A stretch of DNA of 64,000 nt from NCBI GenBank assembly GCA_902812365.1, contig CADDZC010000002.1:40248-104247 (forward strand), written 5' to 3'. Shown here one piece after another: positions 18,801 through 26,554 of the stretch. The stretch comes from Acidobacteriota bacterium. Lineage in GTDB: Bacteria > Acidobacteriota > Terriglobia > UBA7540. Under the pieces are notes generated by a model. It had not been told where the DNA came from. It saw nothing but the letters and a program-made list of their open reading frames with translations, and did not search any database. The translations under genes were made by a program, and so were the position numbers. How positions within the stretch are numbered: position 1 is the first letter of the stretch; each line of letters opens with the position of its first letter.

Positions 18801-19705
18801 TCGTCCCAGCCGTCGTTGTCGATGTCGCCGACGGCGATGCCGTTGTTGCCGTAAACATCGACGCCGCTGGCGGCGTCCAGAACCGTGCGCCAGTATTCGG
18901 CGCCGGGCACGAGTTGCCGCTGATAGGATTCGATGCCGCCGAGCGCCGCGGCGGTAATGTCGGCGAACAGCGGTGCAGCGGTCCAACTGGCAATCTCATC
19001 GCCCCGGCGCCATTCCTGGACGCGCCAGGCGCCGCTTGCCGTCCGCGCCCACGTGAGCTCCCAACGGGCGACGCGTTCGGCGCGATGGAAACCCGGCCCG
19101 GTGGCGACGCCGTCGTAGCGGATTTGCGTGCGCAGCCGCGGCCATGGTTGCTGGCTTGTGAGAGAAGCCAGGATCAGCTCGGCGGTCAGGCATCGCGCCG
19201 GCGAGACGGCCGGCTGCGGGCCGGGGATCAGCAGCGCCGGCAATTGCCGCACAAAATCCGCGCGGCCCAAGGCGGCTTCCGGGCGACTGGCCTCGCCCGG
19301 GCCGAGGAAGCGCCGCCGCTCGACGATCAGGTCGCCGCCCGCGCGCACCCGTTCGACGGCGGCAGGCGCGGGGCTCGAGCCCCGGAAATTCTCGGCCAGG
19401 CTGGCCTCGACGGGGGAGAAATCGGCGGGCGAGCGCTCGAGTCCGGCGCGCCAGGCGTCGAGCACGCCGGTGATTTCGGCCGCCTCCTTCTCGCTGCGAA
19501 AGGCGTCTCTGCCCGGCTCGACGTTGCGCAGCACGGCCTCGAGCGGAGACTCGGCTCGGTAGCGGGGATGCAGGCGAACGTCGGGCCCCGCGGCGCGGGG
19601 CGCGGGCGCGAGCGGGGCCGCGATCAGGTCCGGGCGCGGCGCGGCCCGCAGCGCCATCGAGGCTCCGCTCAAGCGTGCCAAAAATCCGCGCCGTGAAAGG
19701 ATCAT
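15854..19705 (-). CDS. FG-GAP/ASPIC-UnbV - redoxin-like - TPR multidomain exported protein (CRTAC1-like)
   Basis: This 1283-residue protein begins with a twin-arginine signal (SRRGFLARLSG), so the ATG at 19705 is preferred over one eight codons upstream. After a unique N-terminal domain, several FG-GAP/VCBS repeats occupy roughly residues 285-710 (VGDIDNDGWDDLYLCQPAG, FADFDNDGRQELLVV, FDYDNDGRQDLYVANMW). An ASPIC/UnbV domain (about 735-825, GATITVEAGNRRQTKCLQAG) follows. Next is a thioredoxin-like domain (about 860-985) and then about eight TPRs to the end. The redoxin motif expected as WAxWCxxC reads WAAGAGAS at 893-900, so both catalytic Cys are replaced by Ala and Ser; the cis-Pro region LPTSFLLDEHG remains. 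It is probably a secreted scaffold rather than an oxidoreductase. Confidence 0.9.
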   Translation of the reverse strand: MILSRRGFLARLSGASMALRAAPRPDLIAAPLAPAPRAAGPDVRLHPRYRAESPLEAVLRNVEPGRDAFRSEKEAAEITGVLDAWRAGLERSPADFSPVEASLAENFRGSSPAPAAVERVRAGGDLIVERRRFLGPGEASRPEAALGRADFVRQLPALLIPGPQPAVSPARCLTAELILASLTSQQPWPRLRTQIRYDGVATGPGFHRAERVARWELTWARTASGAWRVQEWRRGDEIASWTAAPLFADITAAALGGIESYQRQLVPGAEYWRTVLDAASGVDVYGNNGIAVGDIDNDGWDDLYLCQPAGLPNRLYRNRGDGTFEDVTDAAGVGVLDNTPCALFADFDNDGRQELLVVRANGPLLFRNEGTGRFRLQPDAFRFAQPPQGTFTGAAAADYDRDGLLDVYFCLYSYYQGLDQYRFPTPYDDAENGPPNFLLRNHGDGTFRDVTAASGLNQNNHRYSFACAWGDYNDDGWPDLFVANDFGKKNLYRNNGDGTFTDVAPPAGAEDVGAGMSVCWFDYDNDGRQDLYVANMWSAAGLRVTAQPEFMPGAPAETRQRYRKHASGNSLLHNEAGRGFRDATVAAGVDRGRWAWSSDAWDFDHDGYPDLYIANGMISGPDHRDLSSFFWRQVVAQSPLAPAASPAYEQGWNAINELIRADGTWSGYERNVFYANNGDGTFSDVSGTIGLDFADDSRAFALCDFDHDGRLEVFLKNRSGPQIRILRNQMREIGMSIAFRLRGRASNHDAIGATITVEAGNRRQTKCLQAGSGFLSQHAKTVFFGLGRPSGAVRAIIRWPNGATQQLENLPAGHYIVVEEGSPQFRAEAFRSPAAGTTASAATVSPAAWALSASTETWLVAPLAAPDFTLPDSSGRQRTLRSFEGRPLLLTFWAAGAGASEEQLRRLETRCQTWARQGLDVAAVNVNAAGEQAAARAWAGGQNFSFPVLWASEDTAGIYNLLYRYLFDRRRDLGLPTSFLLDEHGSIVKVYQGPLDLHHVAGDFRQLPRTPAERLRRALPFPGQWYGGEFRHNQFTYGVAFFQRGYVDQAIASFEAVVRDDPANADAYYNLGTLYLRKQMPVAARRALARAVGIRPDYADAWNNLGMVAAQAGQPEEAIRDFERALELNPSSVIALQNLGNLYRSLGRTRDAQPLLERALALAPQDPEVNYSLGMLFAQQDERDPAQRFLEQAVALRPDYPEALNNLGVLYLRRGRVAEAIATLERCTRVAPDFDQAYLNLARLYAAEGDRAQAADILRHLLDRHPGDDAARQALEQLRRSSP

Positions 19706-19817
19706 CGGTTCGATCCCGGCCTCGGGCACGCCCGATGATCGACGGCCCGAGGCGCCGGATGCTCAATGTAGCAAGGCCGCCGAACGGCGTCAAAACCGGC
19801 GGCGCGGCGCGGGCTGA

Positions 19818-19823
19818 TATAAT
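19818..19823 (+). promoter_or_regulatory. possible -10 element for the HD hydrolase gene
   Basis: A perfect TATAAT stands out in a GC-rich spacer, about 25 nt before the ATG at 19848. The ribosome binding site GGGAGG lies between them. No convincing -35 hexamer is seen at the proper distance, so this is tentative. Confidence 0.35.
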
Positions 19824-19847
19824 CAGCGGTGGGCTCGGGAGGCGCAG

Positions 19848-20441
19848 ATGGATCGTCAAGCAGCGTGGAACCTGCTGTGCGAATACACGCAGAGCGAAAG
19901 CCTGCGGAAGCACGCCTTGGCCGTCGAGGCGTGTCTTCGAGCTTACGCGCGCAAGTTCGGCGCGGACGAAGAAAGCTGGGGCGTTGTTGGACTGCTTCAT
20001 GACTTCGATTATGAGCGCTTCCCGAACGCGCCCGAGCATCCGCTGCGAGGCAGCGAAATTTTGAAAACGAAGGGCGTTCCGGAAGAGTGGCGGCGCGCTA
20101 TTCTGGGCCATGCCGACTACACCGGCGTCCCCCGCGACACGCTGCTGGCGCGGGCGCTGTTTGCCTGCGACGAGCTGGCCGGATTCATCACCGCCTGCGC
20201 CCTGGTGCGGCCCGACAAGATTGCGAGCCTCGAGGCCAAGTCGGTGCGCAAGCGGATGAAGGACAAAGCGTTCGCCCGCGCGGTGCGCCGCGAGGACATC
20301 GTGCGCGGGGCGGAGGAGCTGGGCGTGCCGCTCGACGAGCACATTGATTTCTGCATTGCGGCCTTGCGCGGCATCGCCGACCGGCTCGGCCTCGCCCCGA
20401 GCCAGCCGGCCGAGGGAACTGCGGCGGGCGAAAAGACGTGA
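19848..20441 (+). CDS. HD-domain hydrolase (HDIG-type)
   Basis: The 197-residue cytoplasmic protein has the HD-superfamily metal ligands in order: SLRKHALAVE, VGLLHDFDYERFP and the later ILGHADYTG and CDELAGFI. HD proteins are metal-dependent phosphohydrolases acting on nucleotides or cyclic nucleotides. Small stand-alone ones like this have no assigned substrate. The start follows GGGAGGCGCAG. It is transcribed divergently from the UnbV gene, and is followed by a gene-poor repeat region. Confidence 0.88.
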   Translation: MDRQAAWNLLCEYTQSESLRKHALAVEACLRAYARKFGADEESWGVVGLLHDFDYERFPNAPEHPLRGSEILKTKGVPEEWRRAILGHADYTGVPRDTLLARALFACDELAGFITACALVRPDKIASLEAKSVRKRMKDKAFARAVRREDIVRGAEELGVPLDEHIDFCIAALRGIADRLGLAPSQPAEGTAAGEKT

Positions 20442-20534
20442 GACACGCTGCGGGCGATTACGGCCGTTCGCGGGTGCGATGGAGGGGCTGGGCGAGCGGC
20501 AGCCGCGACTGTCAAATAGTATGTATCTTCTTGC

Positions 20535-20755
20535 GGATCAATAAGATGGTGGCTTTCTGGGAGGGGCGCTGGGGAGGGTCTACGTATTTTCAATAACTTA
20601 CGGTGATGCCGGGCCCCGCCTTTTTCGTCTAAGTTTATTTCTTCCAACAACATAGTGGCTTTCATCGGCGGCTCTTACGTATTTTCAATAACTTAGCGGC
20701 TTCGTTTTTGCAGCGAAGCCGCTAGGTTGCTATTTTTCAATAACATAGCGGCTTC
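20535..20755. repeat. degenerate short direct-repeat array
   Basis: Five related units occur at about 20535-20557, 20585-20603, 20634-20663, 20681-20704 and 20731-20755. The consensus is close to TTTTCAATAACATAGCGGCT followed by TC. Units 2 and 4 share TACGTATTTTCAATAACTTA exactly. Spacing is uneven (about 35-55 nt) and the between-unit sequence is unrelated, unlike a CRISPR array. Read on the minus strand each unit gives GCCGCTATGTTATTGAAAA or a close variant, which contains an ATG. Confidence 0.75.
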
Positions 20756-20899
20756 ACCCCCCACCCTCCGTACCCACGCGGAGCCGATGGCCGCGCCTGT
20801 CCACGCTCCACCGCCCGGCGATGCCGGAATGCTGCCCTGGGGAGCCGAGCAGCGAAGCTGGGGCGCGGTGAGGCTGAGAATTTGAACTGGGGCTCTCAT
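20693..20899 (-). other. candidate small ORF or ncRNA behind a promoter-like site
   Basis: An ATG-started frame of 68 codons begins about 3 nt after the predicted transcription start of the promoter at 20909-20935, as in a leaderless mRNA. Its second half runs into the repeat array (EAAMLLKNSNLAASLQKRSR), and its first half is Ala/Pro/Gly-rich without family features. No ribosome binding site is possible in so short a leader. The transcript could equally be a non-coding RNA carrying the hairpins. I do not claim a protein. Confidence 0.3.
20694..20755. repeat. three-arm inverted repeat able to form two exclusive hairpins
   Basis: Arm 1 (TAGCGGCTTCG, 20694-20704) is the exact reverse complement of arm 2 (CGAAGCCGCTA, 20714-20724), giving an 11-bp stem with a 9-nt loop. 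Arm 3 (TAGCGGCTTC, 20746-20755) also pairs perfectly with arm 2, giving a 10-bp stem with a 21-nt loop. Only one of the two stems can form at a time. The arms are the ends of repeat units 4 and 5. No T-run follows either stem on either strand at terminator distance. Confidence 0.75.
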
Positions 20900-20908
20900 T
20901 AACCATAG

Positions 20909-20935
20909 AGTATACTGATATCAGGTTTTTGTCAA
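20909..20935 (-). promoter_or_regulatory. minus-strand promoter-like sequence with palindromic spacer
   Basis: Read on the minus strand, a perfect TTGACA (20935-20930) is followed after 15 nt by TATACT (20914-20909). The last 10 nt of the spacer are the perfect palindrome CTGATATCAG (20915-20924), placed where a repressor could block polymerase. It points away from the preceding gene's end and into the repeat array. The spacer is 2 nt shorter than the sigma-70 optimum. Confidence 0.5.
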
Positions 20936-20974
20936 AGAATTTCCCACCCCGCTGCCTCCCCCCGCGGCTGGAGA

Positions 20975-22369
20975 CTACAGCGTCACGGTTTGCAGGTGGG
21001 CGGCGACGCTCGCTTGCCAGCGGAGCTGGCCGGCGATCTTCTCCTTCAATGCTTCCGCCGCCGCCGGCTCCCCGTGGGTCAGGAAGGTTCTGGCGGGCGG
21101 GTTGGGGAAGCGGGCGAGCCAGCGCAGGATTTCCCCATAATCGGCGTGCCCGCTCAAATTCTCCATGGACTCGACGTGGGCGCGCACGGGAACTTCCTGG
21201 CCGTGGATTTTCACCGCCGCGGCGCCGGATTGAATGGCGTGTCCGCGGGTTCCGGGAGCCTGGAAGCCTTCAAACAGAATCGTGTGGCGGGCGTCCGGCA
21301 AGCAGCGCTCGAGGTGATGGAGCACGCGGCCGCCGGTGGCCATGCCGCTGGCGGAGATGATGATCATCGGGGAGCGCGCGTCGTTGAGCATCTTCGACTG
21401 CTCGACCGAACGGTCAAAGTGGACGCCGCGAGGGGAGAAGGGGCGGATGCCCTGCTGTTCGAGGGCCGCCAGGGCCAAATTGTGCTCTTCGGGGTGGCGG
21501 CGATAGATATCGGTGCAGTCGATGGCCATGGGGCTGTCGACGTGGATGGGAAGGGAGGGCATCTGCTGTCGCTCGATCAGCTCCCGAAAGAGATAGAGTA
21601 GTTCCTGGGTGCGGCCGACGGCAAAAGCCGGAATGATCACACTCCCGCCGCGCGCGGCGGTGGAGTTGACGATCGCGGCCAGACGGGCCCGAAAGTCGTC
21701 GGTCGGATGGAGGCGATCCCCGTAAGTGGACTCGCAGATCAGCGTGTAGCCGCCCTCGAGGTCGGGAACGGCGGGCGGCCGGATCAGCAGTTGCTGCTCG
21801 CGCCCCAGATCGCCGGAAAACAGCAGCCGCCGCGCGGCCCCGTTCTCGCTCACGGTGATCTCGATCATGCGGGCGCCGAGGATGTGCCCGGCGTAGAAAA
21901 AGCGGCAGCGAAAATGGGAGGAGAGCTCGAGCGGTTTCCGGTCGTTGGCGGTGCGAAACTGCCCCAGGCACTGGATGGCGTCATCGTGAGTGTAAAGCGG
22001 CAGGGCGGGCCGGTGCCGGGTAAAGCCCTGGCGGTTGGCGTAGGCGGCATCCTCTTCTTGCAGGTGGCCGGAGTCGGGCAGGAGCAGGTGGGCGAGCTCG
22101 ACGGTGCCGGAGGTGGCGAAGATCGGCCCGCGAAAGCCTTCCTTCACCAGGCGCGGGATGTAGCCGGTGTGGTCGAGATGGGCGTGGGTCAGCACCAGCC
22201 AGTCGATGGCGGCGGGCGGCACAGGAAACGGATTCCAATTCCGCAGCCGCAGTTCCTTCGAGCCTTCGAACAGGCCGGCATCCAGCAGCAGGCGTTCGCC
22301 GCCGGCTTCGATCACATAGCGTGATCCGGTGACGGTTCCGGCGGCGCCGAGAAATTGCAGGGTGGCCAT
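20975..22369 (-). CDS. MBL-fold / beta-CASP RNA metallo-hydrolase
   Basis: This 464-residue protein has the metallo-beta-lactamase core: THAHLDHTG, a later AGHILGARM, and LFSGDLG. The beta-CASP features are ICESTYGDR, IPAFAVGRTQELLY, ISASGMATGGRVLHHL and the C-terminal SGHADYGE and LTHGEPAAAEAL. This architecture (YtnP/TTHA0252-like) is associated with RNA endo- or exonuclease activity. The ATG at 22369 is preferred because the protein then begins with the typical first strand ATLQFLGAAGTVTGS, and GGAGGGGAG lies upstream. It lies 77 nt downstream of the mutase gene and is likely co-transcribed with it. Confidence 0.92.
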   Translation of the reverse strand: MATLQFLGAAGTVTGSRYVIEAGGERLLLDAGLFEGSKELRLRNWNPFPVPPAAIDWLVLTHAHLDHTGYIPRLVKEGFRGPIFATSGTVELAHLLLPDSGHLQEEDAAYANRQGFTRHRPALPLYTHDDAIQCLGQFRTANDRKPLELSSHFRCRFFYAGHILGARMIEITVSENGAARRLLFSGDLGREQQLLIRPPAVPDLEGGYTLICESTYGDRLHPTDDFRARLAAIVNSTAARGGSVIIPAFAVGRTQELLYLFRELIERQQMPSLPIHVDSPMAIDCTDIYRRHPEEHNLALAALEQQGIRPFSPRGVHFDRSVEQSKMLNDARSPMIIISASGMATGGRVLHHLERCLPDARHTILFEGFQAPGTRGHAIQSGAAAVKIHGQEVPVRAHVESMENLSGHADYGEILRWLARFPNPPARTFLTHGEPAAAEALKEKIAGQLRWQASVAAHLQTVTL

Positions 22370-22446
22370 AACGGTTTCCGCTCCCCTCCTGGATGGGGGC
22401 CGGGCGGCATCTTCCCCGCGGGCACGGTGCCAGCCGGGCCCGGCTT

Positions 22447-24060
22447 TCAATCGAGCGCCGCCGATTCCCGGTACTCGCCAAACACGCGGCGCAGAGCGTC
22501 AGAAATCTCGCCCACCGTGGCGTACGACCGGACGGCGGCGAGAATGGCGGGCATCAGGTTGCGGTCGGAGCGCGCCGTGGCTTCCACCTCGCCGAGCGCC
22601 GCCCGCACGCGCGCGTTGTCCCGGCGGTCGCGCAGGCGGCGCAGGCGCTCGACCTGGGAGCGCTCGATCGTGGGATCGATGCGCAGGATCGGGGGCGGCG
22701 GGGCGTCCTCCTGGAAGCGATTCACGCCCACCACCACCTGGCGGCCGGTCTCGACGGCTTTTTGATACTCGTAGGCCGCCTGCTCAATGTGGCGCTGGAT
22801 GTAGCCGCTCTCGATGGCGCCGAGCGGGCCGCCCCGGGCGTCAATCTGCCGCAAGTAGTCGGCCGCGCCCCGCTCAATCTCGTCGGTGAGGGCTTCGACG
22901 GCGTAGGCCCCGCCGCACGGGTCCACGGTGTGGGCGACGCCGCTCTCATGGGCGATGATCTGCTGGGTGCGGAGGGCGATCAGGGCGGAGGGCTCGGTCG
23001 GCAGGGCGAGAGCCTCGTCGCGGCTGTTGGTATGGAGCGACTGGGTTCCGCCGAGCACGGCCGCGAGCGCCTGGAGCGTGACGCGGACGATGTTGACGTC
23101 GGGCTGTTGCGCGGTGAGCGCCGAGCCGCCGGTTTGGGCGTGGAAGCGAAAAGCCCAGGAGCGCGGATCCTGCGCGTGGAAGCGCTCGCGGGCGAGGCGG
23201 GCCCAGAGGCGGCGGGCGGCGCGGAATTTGGCGATCTCCTCGAGCAGGCCGTTATGGGAATTGAGAAAAAAGGACAGGCGCGGGGCCACATCGTCCACCG
23301 CCAGACCCCGCGCGCCGGCCGCCTCAACGTAAGCGATGGCGTTCGAAAACGTAAACGCCACTTCCTGGACGGCCGTGGCCCCGGCCTCGCGGATGTGGTA
23401 CCCGCTGATCGAAATGGGGTTCCACCGGGGCGCGTGTTCAAGGCAGAAGGCGAACAGATCGACCGCCAGGCGCAGGGCGGGCGCGAGCGGATAGATGTAG
23501 GCGCCGCGCGCCACGTACTCCTTGAGAATGTCGTTTTGCACGGTGCCGGACACCTGGGCGGGGCTGAGGCCCTGCCTTTCGGCGACGGCAAAGTAGAGGG
23601 CGAGCAAAACGGGGGCGGTGGCGTTGATGGTCATCGATGTGGAAACGCGGTCGAGGGGAATGCCGTCGAAGAGTTCGAGCATATCCTCGAGCGAATCGAT
23701 GGCCACGCCGGCGCGGCCGACTTCGCCCAGAGCCTGGGGATGATCGGAGTCAAGGCCGAGCTGGGTGGGAAGATCGAAGGCGACCGAGAGGCCGGTGGTG
23801 CCTTGAGCGAGCAGGTAGCGGAAGCGGGCGTTGGACTCGCGGGCGGAGCCGAAGCCGGCGTACTGGCGCATGGTCCAGAGGCGGGCGCGATACTGATCGG
23901 GGTAGATGCCGCGCGTAAACGGGTACTGGCCGGGTTCGCCCAGGTCGCGTTCCGGGGACCAGCCGGCCAGATCGTCCGGAGTGTAGAAGAGGTTCGCCTC
24001 CAGGCCGGAGGCGGTGTTGAACTTGGCTTTGGACTGCCGGTCGTCGCGCTTGCTGGCCAT
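22447..24060 (-). CDS. methylmalonyl-CoA mutase, catalytic (alpha/N-terminal) subunit
   Basis: This 537-residue TIM-barrel subunit contains [40 protein letters not shown] and [20 protein letters not shown]. It isomerises methylmalonyl-CoA and succinyl-CoA with adenosylcobalamin. The separate B12-binding domain is absent, as in archaeal-type two-subunit enzymes, so its partner must be encoded elsewhere. A close relative, isobutyryl-CoA mutase, cannot be excluded on sequence reading alone. It lies between a small membrane protein gene (43 nt upstream) and the beta-CASP hydrolase gene, all on the minus strand. Confidence 0.92.
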   Translation of the reverse strand: MASKRDDRQSKAKFNTASGLEANLFYTPDDLAGWSPERDLGEPGQYPFTRGIYPDQYRARLWTMRQYAGFGSARESNARFRYLLAQGTTGLSVAFDLPTQLGLDSDHPQALGEVGRAGVAIDSLEDMLELFDGIPLDRVSTSMTINATAPVLLALYFAVAERQGLSPAQVSGTVQNDILKEYVARGAYIYPLAPALRLAVDLFAFCLEHAPRWNPISISGYHIREAGATAVQEVAFTFSNAIAYVEAAGARGLAVDDVAPRLSFFLNSHNGLLEEIAKFRAARRLWARLARERFHAQDPRSWAFRFHAQTGGSALTAQQPDVNIVRVTLQALAAVLGGTQSLHTNSRDEALALPTEPSALIALRTQQIIAHESGVAHTVDPCGGAYAVEALTDEIERGAADYLRQIDARGGPLGAIESGYIQRHIEQAAYEYQKAVETGRQVVVGVNRFQEDAPPPPILRIDPTIERSQVERLRRLRDRRDNARVRAALGEVEATARSDRNLMPAILAAVRSYATVGEISDALRRVFGEYRESAALD

Positions 24061-24103
24061 GGTTCGGAGGACTCCGCTCCCCGTCCGCTGCGGCCTTATC
24101 GCC

Positions 24104-24370
24104 TTAGCGGACGCTGCGCGCTTTCAGGTACGAGTAGAGGCTGAACCCAACGAGCAGCAAGGTAAAGCTGCCAAACAGCGCGAGGCGCAGCCAGCCGACT
24201 TGCGGCGCTTGTTCATAGAAGCGCCATTCCGAGACCGAGAGGGAGGCTCCGACGGCGGCCAGCACGAGAAAAATGGCGGCGATGGCCAGGTGAAACGCCC
24301 GCTGAGCCTGGCGGAGGCCGCGCCGGGCCGCCTGGCGGAGGCGCCCGGAGCCGTTCCGAGTTCGCATCAT
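24104..24370 (-). CDS. small membrane protein, 88 aa, unknown function
   Basis: Two hydrophobic helices are clear ([20 protein letters not shown] and [20 protein letters not shown]), preceded by a very basic N-terminus ([15 protein letters not shown]). The ATG at 24370 follows GGAGAAGG by 4 nt; a second ATG comes immediately after. The preceding bases in the same frame lack protein character. It is the first gene of a minus-strand run with the mutase and hydrolase. I do not recognise the family. Confidence 0.7.
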   Translation of the reverse strand: MMRTRNGSGRLRQAARRGLRQAQRAFHLAIAAIFLVLAAVGASLSVSEWRFYEQAPQVGWLRLALFGSFTLLLVGFSLYSYLKARSVR

Positions 24371-24475
24371 TCGGCCTTCTCCACCCTTCATGATCTTAGG
24401 GGCTCTGGCCGCGCGCGTCAATTCGAGTCTAAACTGGGGGGAGGGCCGCCACCGCCGGCGGCCGCCGACGTCCCG

Positions 24476-25273
24476 ATGCGCCGCCCACGCAGACCCCGGC
24501 TGGGGCAACATTTTCTGGTCGATGCCGCCTGGTGCCGCCGCATTGCGGAAGCGATCGAGTTCGAAGCCGGCGAGCTGGTCATCGAGATCGGCCCGGGCCG
24601 CGGAGCGCTGACTCACCTGCTCGCGGCGCGCGCCGGGCGGCTGGTGGCGATCGAGCGGGATGAGCGCCTGGCGCGGGCGCTCGGCCAGGAGCTCGCCGCG
24701 GATTCGCCGGTCGAGGTGGTGTGCGGAGACATTCTGGCCGCGGATATCGGCGAAATTTGCCGGCGCCAGGGAGTCCGCCGGTGCGCGGTGTGGGGCAATC
24801 TCCCCTACTACATTACGTCGCCGATTCTCCACCATCTGCTGGGCTTTCACCGCTTCATCCGCGTCATGGCGCTCATGGTGCAGCGCGAAGTGGCGGAGCG
24901 GCTGCTAGCGGCTCCGGGAAGCCGCGATTACGGCTACCTGACCGTCTTCACCCAGCTCTACTCCGAGCCTCGCCTGCTGATGAAGGTTCCGCGCGGAGCG
25001 TTTTCGCCGCCGCCTCGGGTTGACTCGGCTCTGGTCGGGTTTCGCGTCGGCCAGCGCCTGGCGGGCCTGGATGCGGAGGCGTTTCTGAAGTTTGCCGGGC
25101 GGTGCTTCCGGCAAAAGCGAAAAAGCCTGGCCAACAATCTGGCGGCCGGCTACGGCCGGGATCGCGTGGTGCGGGCGCTGGCCACGCTCAACTTGGAGCC
25201 GGGCGCGCGCGCCGAACAGGCTTCCCTTGAACAGCTGGCCGGGCTCTACCGGCTTCTCGGGCCGCCAGCCTGA
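24476..25273 (+). CDS. rsmA: 16S rRNA (adenine1518-N6/adenine1519-N6)-dimethyltransferase
   Basis: The 265-residue product has the KsgA/RsmA signature: LGQHFLVDAAWCRRIAEAI, SAM motif IEIGPGRGALTHLLA, acidic IERDERLA, GDILAAD, the catalytic NLPYYITSPI, and the C-terminal PPPRVDSALVGF and FRQKRKSLANNL. It dimethylates two adjacent adenines in helix 45 of 16S rRNA during 30S maturation. The ATG at 24476 is the only start that gives a typical N-terminus (MRRPRRPRLGQHF); the frame is open far upstream, over the antisense of the mutase gene. No strong ribosome binding site is close. Confidence 0.95.
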   Translation: MRRPRRPRLGQHFLVDAAWCRRIAEAIEFEAGELVIEIGPGRGALTHLLAARAGRLVAIERDERLARALGQELAADSPVEVVCGDILAADIGEICRRQGVRRCAVWGNLPYYITSPILHHLLGFHRFIRVMALMVQREVAERLLAAPGSRDYGYLTVFTQLYSEPRLLMKVPRGAFSPPPRVDSALVGFRVGQRLAGLDAEAFLKFAGRCFRQKRKSLANNLAAGYGRDRVVRALATLNLEPGARAEQASLEQLAGLYRLLGPPA

Positions 25274-25414
25274 GGGGAAGCCGGCTCAACTCGGCGCCGG
25301 GAATGGCCGATGGGCTCAGAGGGCGGCCGCGGCGGGCGGTTTACTGTTTTGACAAGGGGAGGGCCGGGTGCTACCTTGAGCGGGAGTCCGGCGCCGCCAC
25401 AGGATGGTGGAAAG

Positions 25415-26554
25415 ATGGATGTGAAGGACTTGCTGCGCGCGGCTTGTAAGACGAAAGCCTCGGACTTGCACCTGCGGTCGGGGTCGCCGCCGCGCATCCG
25501 CGTGGACGGCCAGCTGGTGCCGCTGACGCAGTTTCCGCGCATTACGCCGGCGGACATGGAGGCGCTGTCCGCCAGCGTCATGAACGAGCGGCAACGGCGC
25601 CGGTTCGAGGAACTGCACGAGATCGACATGGCCTACGGCATCCCGGAGCTGGGCCGCTTCCGCCTCAACGTGTTTCGCCAGCGCCATACCATCGCCATGG
25701 CCCTGCGGGTGCTTCCCGAGACGGTGCCGCGCCTGGCCGAGCTGCACCTGCCGGCCGTGGTGGAGCGGATTTGCGAGGAGCGGCGGGGGTTGGTGCTGGT
25801 GACAGGCACGACGGGGAGCGGCAAGAGCACGACGCTCGCGGCCATGATTGACCGGATCAACTCGACGCGGCCCGACCACATCGTGACCATCGAGGATCCG
25901 ATCGAGTTTCACCACCCTGACAAGCGCGGCTTTGTGAATCAGCGCGAGGTGGATGTGGATACGACCAGCTTCAGTGCCGCCCTGCGGTCGGCGTTGCGGC
26001 AAGACCCGAACGTGATCCTGGTGGGCGAGATGCGCGACCTTGAAACCATCCAGACGGCGCTGATCGCCAGCGAGACCGGCCACATGGTCTTTTCGACGCT
26101 GCACACCCTGGACGCCACCGAGACGATTCAGCGGATCATCGCGGTGTTTCCGGTCGGGCAGCAGGAGGCCGTGCGCAAGCAACTGGCGATCACGCTGAAG
26201 GCGGTGATCTCCCAGCGCCTGGTGCGGCGGGCCGACGGCGTGGGGCGGGTGCCGGCCGCCGAGGTGCTGATCTCGACCGAGTACATCCGCGATTGCATCA
26301 CCAACCCCGACAAGACGCGCCTGATCCGCGACGCCATCGCCGCCGGGACCTCCCAGTACGGCATGCAGACCTTTGACCAGTCGCTCTATTGCCTTTACAC
26401 TGAAGGGCTGATCTCGCTCGACGAAGCCTTGCTGCAGTGCTCGAATCCGGACGACTTCCGGCTCCGCATCTCCGGCATTCACGCGGCGGCGGACGCGGCC
26501 CGCGAGCAGATGGAGCGTCAGACGGTCAAGGTCGATCGCTTTGGCGAGAACTAG
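25415..26554 (+). CDS. pilT: type IV pilus twitching-motility ATPase PilT
   Basis: The 379-residue hexameric secretion ATPase drives pilus retraction. It has the N-terminal PAS-like region (KASDLHLRSGSPPRIRVDG), Walker A GTTGSGKST (about residues 131-139), the Asp box TIEDPIEFHH, Walker B ILVGEMRDLETI, a His box (ETGHMVFSTLHT), and the PilT-characteristic AEVLI. The ATG at 25415 follows GGTGGAAAG. The 3' end overlaps the likely start of recX. No pilin genes are in the window. Confidence 0.95.
   Translation: MDVKDLLRAACKTKASDLHLRSGSPPRIRVDGQLVPLTQFPRITPADMEALSASVMNERQRRRFEELHEIDMAYGIPELGRFRLNVFRQRHTIAMALRVLPETVPRLAELHLPAVVERICEERRGLVLVTGTTGSGKSTTLAAMIDRINSTRPDHIVTIEDPIEFHHPDKRGFVNQREVDVDTTSFSAALRSALRQDPNVILVGEMRDLETIQTALIASETGHMVFSTLHTLDATETIQRIIAVFPVGQQEAVRKQLAITLKAVISQRLVRRADGVGRVPAAEVLISTEYIRDCITNPDKTRLIRDAIAAGTSQYGMQTFDQSLYCLYTEGLISLDEALLQCSNPDDFRLRISGIHAAADAAREQMERQTVKVDRFGEN

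Larger units (their letters stand above)
20442..20974. other. gene-poor region with repeat array and promoter-like site
   Basis: These 533 bases between the HD hydrolase and the end of the beta-CASP hydrolase hold no gene I can firmly support. They contain five copies of a degenerate repeat, a set of inverted repeats, and a minus-strand promoter-like sequence with an internal palindrome, each listed separately. The AT content of the repeats contrasts sharply with the flanks. Confidence 0.7.

Noticed and set aside
17987..19696. Long plus-strand open frame opposite the UnbV gene
   Set aside because: It is Val/Ala/Gly-rich antisense sequence; the FG-GAP repeats on the minus strand explain it.
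20535..20755. Possible CRISPR array
   Set aside because: Units are degenerate and unevenly spaced, spacers are not of constant size, and no cas gene is nearby.
22393..24144. Long plus-strand open frame opposite the methylmalonyl-CoA mutase gene
   Set aside because: Antisense shadow with no domain; the mutase motifs on the minus strand are clear.
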